Shown here one piece after another: positions 35,901 through 47,900 of a stretch of 64,000 nt of DNA. This DNA comes from Strigamia acuminata (taxonomy: Eukaryota > Arthropoda > Chilopoda > Geophilomorpha > Linotaeniidae), in assembly GCA_949358305.1 (NCBI GenBank), contig OX442317.1, positions 3,042,186 through 3,106,185 on the forward strand. The letters run 5' to 3'. Both the position numbers and the translations under genes were made by a program. Every line of letters starts with the position of its first letter. Within the stretch, counting starts at the first letter, position 1. Under the pieces are notes generated by a model that did not search any database, had not been told where the DNA came from, and saw only the letters and a list, made by a program, of their open reading frames with translations.

Positions 35901-38900
35901 GGAACAAGTGCTCTTCAATTTTATAGTACTACATTCTTATTGGGCGCCTGCTAGGCACTTGGACGAGTAATCTAGTTCAGTCTAGCAGATAACTCATGTC
36001 AGCCTAGTAAAAACTGTTTAAAGACCAATATTACCAATACTTAATGATAATTGACCAGACTCTTTGACCTAGAAAAAGTCTTGGGTTCAATATAAATGAG
36101 GAAATTTAACCTCAGTTTGAAACCCATAAAAATTCCATGTTAGCTTGAAAATGTCCATATGTTAGTAGGCTTCACCACACTGTTTGGTTTCATTGATGTC
36201 AAGGCAGTCTACACCGGCCTTGTTTCCATAACGGTGGCTGACGACAACCGGCACTTGATTGCTTTCGTTATAGGAACTTCAGTCTTACCAGTATTTTTAC
36301 GTTCTAAGGAACCATAACTGATTTAATGAGCCATTGGTGGTTGTACTTTGTTTGTTTTGGCTTTATCTGAAACCTTTGAGATTAAGCTTTGCGTATTGGA
36401 ACGATGTATAGCTGAGATTAAAGCGTTATTTAGACTTGTTTTTCGATCAAAAGTTCAATATAAGCTCTCAAGACAAAACATTGTAAACCTCTTTTGAAAT
36501 CTCATTAAAAAGGCATTGTTTGTGGAAAAAAGAAATTTTTTTTTTGGAGAGATGTAGAATATTGATTATTGAATCCTCCAACCAGTGCATAGTTTCTAAC
36601 TCGGTCCAGGTCTGTCTGTTCAGTGCTTAATGGGTGTCAAGTCCAGACAGCCTAAAGATCTAATAAGTGGAAGTTTGAAGTGATTACTGTCAAAGGAAAG
36701 ATAGCGATAAATTGGTTATAAATTTTCTTTCCTAGTGGAACGAAGAAAAAGTTGACAAACGCGTGAGAGAGAAAAAGAAAACTCATGTCCATGAGGCATC
36801 GGCGACAGTTCCCCTCGATTGGCAGTCAGGTGCATTACCCATAATTCCACAAGAAACGAGGGGTATGACAATCGGAAAATCGAGTGAGAAAGATTCGGAA
36901 TTTTTTTGGGGATTAAAAAGAATCTGGTTGGGAAATTCAGAATAATCATAACCCACCGCATGAAATGGTTAAGATTGTTTCGATCTGAGGATGGATTGTA
37001 TTGTTAGCAAGACAATCAATGAGGCCATCATACAGCTTTCATATTTTCACTTTAGTGACGGTTGGCCAGGTAATGATACAATAAAGAGTTACTCTTTCGT
37101 TAGTAAAGAGTAACAACGCACATTCACTCTTACAAGGAGACCGCAAGAGTGTGTATTCCACAATTGTTTACATTTTTAAAAAAAAATAAAGTATTGTTAT
37201 TATCTAAACAGTCAATATTTTTTTAAAATTTAAATGCACCTCTCTCTCACATTGTTACAAACAGTTACAACACACAGAATTCTTTACTGTGCGTTGTAAG
37301 ACTCTTATTTTTTGAGTAAAAAGGCCAAATTTATTATTAAACTTGGTGAATAGGCTGCTGGACATGTGACGTGTGACATCATGAATAGTGATGACGTGTG
37401 ACATCATGAATAGTGAATTATGAATTATGAGTAGTGACGATGTTACAACACACAGTAAAGAATTCCATGTGTTGTAACTGTTTGTAACAATGTGATCGAG
37501 AGGTGCATTTAAATAATAAAAAAAGAATTGGCTGTTTAGATAATAACAATACTTTATTTTTAAAAAAGTTTAAACAATTGTGGATTACACACTCTTGTGG
37601 TCTCCTTGTTAGTAGTGAAATGCAGCAGTTGATGACTAGAAACCTTTGTCTGACTGACTTCTTTGAGAGTGATTGCATTCCTTGGGCAGGATATGGAACA
37701 GTTGTTAAATATTCGGCTTCGAATCAGATCGATCATATTGCAGGAAATGTAGGAAATGCATGTACTTCTACATATTGCGAAGTTCCTGCATTAAAAAAAA
37801 TCTATATAGATTTTTTAATGCAGGAACTTCTTGATATATTACCACAAAGTTTCTTCATTGGGAAATCTATATAATATTAGAACACAGAGGTCAAATGTGA
37901 AGTGGCATGGTCATATTCTTTGAAGACGTGGAGTCTCGGGTATCTTAATTGGCAGAGCACTCATCCGGTGATGTGGGTTTGAGTTGTTCCGTTTTTTTTA
38001 CTATACTTTATTTTAGCGATCTTATTTCAGCGACCACGTCATTTTAGCTAAAATGACATGTTCGCTAAAGTGATGGTCGCTAAAACGGCACTACTACAAT
38101 TTTTCATATTCTACGTTAATTCTATGTTAATTGTATTAGAATCTGCCGCGACTACATATATTTTAGGTTCAATTCCTAAGAAGGGCTAAATTGGGGGGGC
38201 TGCGCCCCCCCTTGACCTCCCTGCGAACCTAACCGTACTGGTTTTTCGATGAAAAACCATTTTTTTGAGCCGGCTTGTCGCGGTACATTCTTGTCGCGAT
38301 AAATCGTGTCGCGTCGCTAAAACTTGTCGATCACCACGGGAAAATTACCATATTGTCGCTAAAACGTGATCGCTAACCTAAAATGACTATAACCGGTTTT
38401 TTTAACCAGAAATTTGGGTAGTGGAAGTAAAGGCTACGAATTTTCCAGATAAATTCGCACTTGATTTCCCGTTGTTGTTGCTGCATTCGGGTTCTGTGTA
38501 TTTGAGGAATTAGCTCTTTCCGCAAAATATTTCCAATTGCTTGAAAATTATTGATGCATGTTGATGTAAGACGTAATTAGCTTAGGATGTTGACTTTCCG
38601 TGCAAGAGCTATTGAACTGTTAACGAATTAAGCAACGCTGAAATGAGCACTGTAATCGGGTTTTAACTTTATTAAACATCACCAGGTGATGAGGACGTTT
38701 ATTGTTAACATTTCAGGTTTGATTTAATCAGATTAAATTCTTTGGTTGCGTTTGGCAGGTGTTGACGTAATTTAATACGAAGTAAGTGATATTGGATGAT
38801 ACACACAGAATCGACTCTGGTTTGGAAACTTGAAGGAATTTCTGGTTTTAAACTCTGTTGGTGTACATTTGAGGTCTGATTGCCTTAAGACAGTTGGTAA

Positions 38901-41900
38901 GATTGTGTGGGCGCTAAGCGCAAATTGAATTATTGAAATAAAGGCAAACTCGGAGAGAACGCTTATCTAAGGCAGAAGGTTTCTTCGAGATCGATAGATA
39001 CGGTTTGGGAATAGCAAAAAACCCATCGTGATTTTATGATTAAAAAAAACGTAAGGGGGAAAGAAAACCAATACTGTATCGAGCAAAAATTGAACGGTAG
39101 CTGCATTCGAAAAGTCGTTTAGTCTGCTTTGGCTTCTTAGTCTACTCAGCTTTGTAACTCAGCTTTGTAACCTAAAACTATTGAGGCAACCAAGCTAATC
39201 CTCAATTAGGACACTTTATTGGGTCATACTTGTAAGTGGAAGAGAGGAAACACAAAAGAAAGGAAATAATTAATCTTGGAAATACATTCCACATGATAGT
39301 TTTAGGTTACAAAGCTGAGTAGACTAACATTTCAAACATTTTTTTCTCAAAACTTTTCAGTAAGAAATAATTTTTTTAAGAACAGTTCTAGACTAATTAG
39401 ATGGTTCTCTACAACTTTGTAATTGGAAATTTTGCTCTAACTTGATTGGTTTAGAAGTAAGCAAGTGAATGACCTTGAAAATGGCCTTCAAGGTCAAATT
39501 TGATGACATCATTGGATTGCTCTCACCCAACTTCCTATACGATCTCTTCATCAACGTTGGCCTAGATGCAATTGCTCACAAAATATTTAGGGGGGTTAAG
39601 ACTTTCGGGACACCTTGTATTTAAAATGCACATAATTAAGCGCAATACAATTAGTAAAAAATATAACTTCAAATATCTCGTAGAACCCACAAAACTTATT
39701 TTGGCATCAAAGTCACCTGAGCGCCCTTAATGGTATTGCAGTGTTGATTGCAATGCAGTGAAGCCAAATTCAGCAATTTAATGCCACTTGTCAATAAAAT
39801 ACATCAAAGAGAAGTACCGTAAGTCTTTCAAGTGGTAACTAAATATGAGAGCCGCCAGTTGCAGCGTCATTAGTTTAATGACGTGGGATGGGATGAATAA
39901 TATGGGAGTGTAAAGGTTTGAAGTTAATTTTAATCAAAAAGCGACGTAGACAAGGCCAGATTTTCTATTTGGCACCTTAGGCACAGTGCGCAGGGCCTAC
40001 AAAGGAAGGTGAAGGTGTCTTGGCTACTTAAAACATTTCGGAGTAAAAGTGTTTAGAGCTTACGAATACAAAAATCCAGCTCGGAGCGTGGGAGTTGAAA
40101 TTAACGTCATTCTTACTTAATTTTGATGTTGCTGAGACGCAAGCAACCAGCTTGTGTGAACACAAGTGTGAAGCTGTCATTAAAATCAACGTGATTGTTG
40201 GTGAAATAAAAATTAGCAAAAATATTGCTTTTATTTCTTCAGTAATCCTTTCCAGATGCTGCCGATGAAAATATTTCTGAAGATGGCATTGTGCCATGAA
40301 CTCAAACACTTGTCCACAGGGGATTAACTCTTGGAAGCGTACGGGTAAAATGTACTCGTTTTGGTATAAGGCATTACGCGTTTAGGGACAATTTTTTTTA
40401 GGTTTTTTCAAGTTCGCTACTAATTTTATAGAGGGCGCTAGTTGTGAACAATGATCATAAAGAATGTTTCTTCAACTAGTGGTGGGTTAAAACACTACTG
40501 GTAAAAGCTAAAAGCTGTTAACTTGAAGCGCTCTTTATTAAGACAGCGAAGCCAGCTTACCGGTAATAGTTTTGCTGTAGTTTAAAGGGGCAGAAAATTT
40601 CAATTTAGCATAATTAATTAAATGAATGTCCAATGACTTCAAATTTCACCTGAGATAAAGTTCAGTATAGTACTTGTATAAACAAAATCACAAATTTTCA
40701 GGAAAAATAAACTGAATAGAAAACATTTTTCTTATTCAAGCTAGTGGTTGTCCCTGGTCTTAGCCCTCCGAGGGTTAATTTCAAGATTGAATGTAATTTT
40801 TAATCATTAAAATGAGTGGCCATTTTCATATTTTTGCTTTGGAACAGATGAAGAAAACTCATCATTTCTCTCTTATTTTTTTATTCATTTTTTATTTGTG
40901 AAACATTGTTTTGAAGCTGAATTAAAGGACAACAAAGTGTAGTAGCGTGTCATATTTGCCTATCATTTATTTGCACACAACAAAGGAGAAAGAAAAAATG
41001 TTTTTTTAGAATTTTTGATGTTTTCAAACTTATGCTTTCCACTAGTAGTTTAAATTGTGGGTGGTGCAAATATTTGAAGTTCCGCCAATGAAATTAGACC
41101 ACCACTTGTTGTTGGTGACATTCTGAACAACGTGTGTATCAGTCACGTATGTCTCTTACTTGAAATTGGAAAAGTCGGAAAGCCAAACAACGTTGCTGTC
41201 ACAAATAACTTAAGACGTGACTCGCGTGACACGATGAAAAAAAGTCGCGACGGATGAATGAAAAACTGAAAGTTGAAGTAATAGAAAAAAGTTGTTGAAA
41301 AAGGAGATTTACTTCTTTCGTTTTGTGAACCAAAGAGCATAAAATTCATTTTTATTCCACTTGTCATGTCGCGCTTTATCCCAATTTTGTGGCATAATTC
41401 TCCAATTACCTTGAGTTATAAATAAACCAAATCTAAACACGCGAGTGATAAAAATATCTGTGCTGAACTACTCCCGGCCAGGAATTCAGCTTGCTAGTGT
41501 AGCTTTACGTCGCCATGTGGCATGTACAGACATTCTTACTCAAATTCACCCTAAGGACGGGTGCTATTGTTACATCATGTTTCACTTTAGTAAGTGTATA
41601 TCTATCAACATATCCTGCATATGGAAATTGATGTGCTTTTTGTAGATTAATAGTATTCTGCTGGTGGCTTCCATATTTATATTTCCTGTTTATAGAGTTG
41701 CTAAAAAGGGAGGAAAAGCTGGAGTGAGTAAGTGAATATTGACTAGTGATTTTTGGTTTGAATATTGATTTTTGGTTTGTTTTTCATCGCAGCTGCTTCG
41801 ATATGTGGTGGAGTGTTGATCTTGGATGCCATATTGGGTGTTGTTGTCTGTGTTTTTCTATTGTTGCCGGTTACTGATAAAGTATGTCATTGTGTAAACA

Positions 41901-44900
41901 ATGAAATTGGAGATAGTGGATTTTAATTTTTTTTTGTTTTTGTTTTGTTTTGTTTTTGGCAGGGAAAATTCTCGTTTGCTTTTTATTGGCTTATTTGGCA
42001 AGTGATTACCATGATGATATGGGCAGTTCTTGTTTTCACTGATGTTTTGATGAAAGTAAATTAGAGGTGTTATTGAAATTTGTTGCCGGAATGGAATTTG
42101 ATCTTTTGTTTTTCTGCTTTTTTTTTTGTTTTGTTTTTAGACTTATACAACAATTCCTATTTTATTCTATTTGATATTTATGGTTTGTTTGTTAGTTATG
42201 GGTTGTTTCGTTTGGGATAATTTGTTTTTGTGTTTTTGATTGTAGGGTTATTTATGGTTTGTAATTTACAGCTTTTATTGGAGATTGAGAGATGATAATA
42301 TGCATCCGGAATCAAGGACTTTGAAGTTATCGAAAACTGCTAGTTTCAGAAGAGGAAATTAATTTTTTTTTGGATTTTATTGTTTGTTTTTTTTTATTAT
42401 TTATTAATTACTTAATTAATTTTTTATACTATGTCAGTTTATATACGGTAGTTCTTGTATTGATTAATTAATGTTGTTGTCTCTTGTGAGATGTTTCATT
42501 ACCGTACATGGCTTTGTTTTGTTTGTTTTAATTTCTGTTGATTTAGTGCCGGAAAGTAAAGTTAGATATAAAACTAGGAAAGATTTTTGGGTAAATAAAA
42601 TAGATGGATAAAAGAAACATTGAAGCAATGAATATTTAAAATACAGAAAATTTATTTGGGGCTCAAATAAAATATTGCATATTTGGGTTGAGTAGTTGTT
42701 TGCTGCCTGTTATTTGCGTTTTATGTGTATGTTAAAGGTAGATGTCTTAATGTTGTGGGTATCGATAAAATTGTCAATCTACGATGTTGTCATCTACGAT
42801 GAATATATTAAACAGGATTTATAGGATTTATTCTGGATATCTGTCATCTGTGGATATATCTTGGTGCACTTGGGAATATCCTAGACGTATCACACAGCTT
42901 TTAACGAGATTGGATGTGTTTATCTAGGATATTTTTGGGATTTTGTGGATATTACAATATTTGAAGGACATTCTAGACTAACAGTTTTTGGTACAAGGAT
43001 TCAAGGATTCCAGAGCATTATTTACAACATCAAAAGAAAAAAAATTTAATTTGTCACAGTGTCTGCGATATTCTAAGTGCAAATCGAAATCTATCTGAAT
43101 AAGTAATGAGACATTTCTTTCGCTTCTCATGAGTCATCAAATTATTTTTTTGTCGGTGATAAAAAATATATCAAAATACCAAAATACCAAAATTTTCAAT
43201 AATAAATTAATGGATGGAATTTCTAATAGTGTTTTGTCTTAATTTTATTCTAGGATTAGGTTTTTCCTATTTTGTTCCTTGTTTGTGTTAACTTTTCTAC
43301 GCCTAGTTAGGTAAGCCTTAGAGCTTTATTCTCATTGAGTGGGTATGAAATTTCTGCTGTCCCGCCATGACACATCAACTTTATTGGAAAACAAACCCCT
43401 GCAGAGAATAATCATAGAAGTGAAAAACAATTTTTTTAAAAAAATTAAATTTAATAGATAACATTTTTATCTATTAAAACTTCTATTTATTATGCGGGTC
43501 ACATTAGTTTTATTAATAAGGAGAATTAAATGAAAATGTAAATACGCGATTGAAATTGTCGTTTAATTGTTTTTATTAATATTTTAATTATTAGTACGGT
43601 TGCCATTTCTGTGCATGCAATTGCAAGAACCTACATATGGTAAACAAAAGCAAACAAACGGCAAATGGGGAAATCACTAATGGAGGAACGACGTATGACC
43701 AAAAACAAAAACAATGCAAACAAAATTCAGAAGTTTTGCTATTGGTAGCAATCATTTGGTGACCAATGCCGAAATTTTTTAGTCTTAGCACCCGCTAAGC
43801 AATCAATTTCAAATGTAACGGTTCAACTGGTGACAAAAATTCACTCCAATCACAATGTAACTTTAACATTTTCACATCTTCCCCCGTCACGTAAAAAAAA
43901 TTGGTTTCATTTTATTCAAACATCCTGCTGCCCCTTGACATTTCCAACTTAAGCTTCCACCTCTGCAAACACCAAGTTACCACTTGTATATCTTGACTGA
44001 GCATGCTCGTGTGTTATCAACTGCGACATCTGGCGAGGCTTATTGCAGAAATTGTATTAACATTTGTGCTGACAGATATGAACATCTTTCTTGATGATTT
44101 TCAGGGTCAGTTGTGTATTCAACCTGTTTAGATTTACAGATATTGTCTGTATCTGATTGACCTTTTAGCAGTAGATCAATCTCATTTCTATTTAAATACA
44201 TTTTAATTTCCTATTTGAATATCAAAAGTACTTGATTGATGATTGGCTAAAGGGTTTTTGACACGATGTTTACCGTTGATGTGTGCTAACACTCAAGAAT
44301 GGATTGCTGTAATTGTTTTTCAGCTTTAGTTGTTGTCTTAATGAAATATTCAGATGCTTGAGTTTCTAGTGGTTCTTCAAGTCCAAGAACAAAGTTTTGA
44401 GTGAGTGACGGCAATAAAAATGTAGACAAACTTGAGCATGTATGCATTGTGAACTTTAAGGATAAGGAATGACAAAATTCGATGGAATAGTGGATTGTGC
44501 TGCATCAGTTTGCGAGCAACAGGTACGTTTCTTACAATTGTGCTGAAAGTAAGCACAATTCCTGTTTTGGTTCAAGACACATTTGAATGTAGCAAAACTG
44601 ACAGCGCCAGCGCCAGATTTTGGTGCTCCCTAGGCATTTTTACTACAAATTGTTTCAAACATCCAAGACATCGTAGAATTATTGTTGAAAAAAAATGAAG
44701 TTTTAGTTGCAATATTTTCCTTATTCATAAGCTAGGTTCACACTAGGGGCGACGTAACGCAACGCAAGGAAATATTAAGGCTTGTTTACAATTTCGCGAA
44801 GTGTGGTTCGAAATGAAGCGACCGCTCGCGAAATTTTGCTTTGCACCAGTTCGCACGCGAAATTTCCCAGTTGACTTAAAGTCAACTTTTTCAGCATTTC

Positions 44901-47900
44901 ACATGTGTAGGCCAATGAGAGCGAGCAGGGACATGACGTCATCACCTAACCACACAGCCTGCCCTAGGTGGACTGAAGAGAATGAATTCTCTTTAGTTTA
45001 ATTGGTAGAGGAAAATGCCTGCCTGTTCAACATTCATCTTAAGCAGTACAGGGATAAGGTCCTGAGAGAGAATACTTGGACAGCAATTGCTGCAAGACTG
45101 GACAAAGATGGTAAGATATTAGCTCCGCCCACTTCACTTCATTTCGAACAGACAAAAGATATTTTGCGTGTGGAATTTTGCATGCGACCACTTCGCGTGC
45201 AAAATTCCGCGACATTGTAAACGCACCTTTAGACAAGCGCAACGCAGAGTCTGTTCACACTGTAGGGCACGTGTGAACAGAGCTGAAACAATTGATGCTG
45301 CGTTTGGCCAATCAGATGGTTTCAACAAAACCTGGAATTGGATCTAGTTCTAGAACTAGTTCCAGAATCTGAAAATGGTGGCCTGTTTGCACGTGGCAAA
45401 GTCTCGCCAACCAGACATGAATCGACGAGAGTTGGAGTTGATCGTGATCGGTTGGCCGTAAGACCTTTCCTTGCGTTGCGTCGCTTACTTCAACATGGAG
45501 TTGAAGCAGGAATTGGCGTCAACGTCAAGAATTTTTGGACGCAAGCAGCTTGCGTTGCGTCAGTTTTCTTGCGTTGAGTCTAGTGTGAACACAAGTGTGA
45601 ACCTACCTTTAAGCTATATTACTTTTATTTTTCTACTTTTGTTCATTGGCATTTAAAATTTTGTGGGCCCTGAAACTTGAGGGTCGTGCCACGAGTTTAA
45701 TCGTGTTAACATGTGATTTTTGGGCACGAGCACCTTGTGTGATATCTTGCAGCACATGTTAACAAGAGGTGCTAATTCTTATGTTGTTGATTGTTTATTG
45801 GATGCGCCTACTGCTTGCAAACAGTAATTTGAGAAACAGGCTTTAATATAGCACAATGTTGCTTTTGCTTATCTATGCTTGTTTATATCCAGCGTGGCAG
45901 CAAAGCTTGACCTGGTCACACGATGCGAGAGAATGTGTGTTGAGCATGGCCCGGGAACTTTAGTTATCAATGGTGTAGGAAATGTTGGTAAATGTGTATA
46001 AATAATGCATAAATTTTGATCAATGGTCGAGTTTCTTCCACATATGCGACAGTTTGAAGATTCAGAATTCTAAAGTATCAACATTTTTGTGAATTTAGTA
46101 TCTTTATACTTCTTGGTAAATCGGCTTGAGTCTTTTTTAAGGCAGTAGATAAAAACAAGAGTTTGAATTTTCAGCGCTTGCTGGGGGCGAGGCTAACGAC
46201 AATATTTGTCACTAATATTCTGAATGTCATTTAAGATAAACAAGCTTTTTTAAACAACAACATTCACGAAGAAGCGGTTGGTTTTGAATATAAAATAGTT
46301 GCCGAATAATTAGCCTGGCGTGGGAGTCTGCACAAATTGTGCAATTAGTGATATCATTATATTAATTGTGTGTAGTCTGTCTGCCTGCCTCTGTCTCATC
46401 CAATACTGGTAGATGGATTTCGAATCTGTAAAGTGCATTTGATACCGCTTGATGCCGAGATCAGGGCTGGATACTTTTCGCATTAATTGTATTAATATTA
46501 AAATGATTTTCGGGTAAACTTCAAAAGCCTGCAAGGTTGTCAAGCTTCAAGCTGGGAAAATCAAATTCACTTTGATGTTTGAAAGTGGATTTTTTTATTA
46601 ATTATTTTTTTTTAACTCATTAGAATTGTTTTTCACTCAAGACCAGATTTTAAATTTCAATTTGTTCCAAGTGGAATAACAAGTGAAATTAATTTTGGAG
46701 TATATAATGTCATTTGGCAGTGAAAATCCATAGCACTTTTCATTTCATTTCTACGTCTCTGAATGCAGCTTTGAGTGCCTGGGAAACTGAATTAATTTAG
46801 GGCCACTCTTGGACTAAACATTAAATTGTTTCTGCTCGAATTGACAATGTTTCAAACTACCAAGTTGAAATATATCATCTTAAATTGTAATAAATGCAAA
46901 TTGAAAAATTTCCAATCTAAATTCCATTTCTTAAATTGAATGTCAGATGTTTTCTACTTTGTTACCATGATGCGAGTCTGCAGTTGGACCAAGTCAAAAT
47001 GCCTATTAGTATGTAAAACTCTCCTGGTTCCCATTTTGTTCTTATAAGACAAAGAATATTGCCTCATCTAGGATGAGTTGAGACCGCTTAGAAGGCTAAC
47101 TTATTTTCTTCTAAACTGCATACCGTACTTTAACATGCAATACTTCTAAAATGTTGCAAATGGACAAGCAGATGATCAAATCATCATTATACTAGTAGTA
47201 TGACATTGTTAAAATGTGAGGTCATTTTTTAAATATATTTATAAAATATTTTTGACGCTTAGTATTGTCATGACCCCTTTAGTCTGTCTTCACTAAGTAT
47301 TTGAAACTGTAATGGAGTAAGCAAATAACATGACCATTGGTGTAGTTGTGATCTACATAACTGACTAGTTTATTCAAAGTAACATATAAGTGGGGCTGCA
47401 GAAAGGCAGTGTCACAAATTAACAAGTAACAAGTGACGTGCATTGGAGTGAAAAACACTCCACCCTTAATGTAGGTTCTCACTAGCGATGCAACGGAACG
47501 CAAAATAAGTCAAACGCAATGCAGTGTTTGTTCACACATTAGGACATGAATGAACAGAACTTAAACAATAGATGTTGCATCTGGACAATCAAGAGGTTTC
47601 AAACTAGTGAGAGAGAGCCTACCTTTAGGTTGAATGCCGGTAAGAGTTCTTGGCAATGCAAGCTGCAATCTGTGGGACGAATTTCTCAAGATCCGATAAG
47701 TAGGAAAACCGCAGAAAAGCCAGCTGTAGGTATGTGGCAGATGGTCTTGCCATAGAAACAGAATGTTAATCAGACAAGAAACAACTGAGATTCCTAGCAG
47801 GTGACCCATCTAATTGCTGACTTTAATGTCTGTGCTCTGACCAGAATCTGGTGAGCCGTTCGCATCTCTTTGCATGGGTTGATGCCGTGCACCATTACAG

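Larger units (their letters stand above)
44730..45608. mobile_element. TIR element with 'TAGGTTCACACTAG' ends, carrying a nested element
   Basis: Left TAGGTTCACACTAG then CGCAACGCAAG; right end is its complement with an extra ACACAAGTGTGAAC. A shortened relative lies at 47469-47633, and both share 'gttcacac...gaacagagctgaaacaattgatg'. Confidence 0.65.

Noticed and set aside
36716-36961. Overlapping 81- and 60-codon frames on opposite strands
   Set aside because: No motif, no splice context that would extend either.
41445-41645. 66-codon frame overlapping tetraspan exon 1
   Set aside because: Different frame from the spliced gene, runs through its first intron, no recognisable features.
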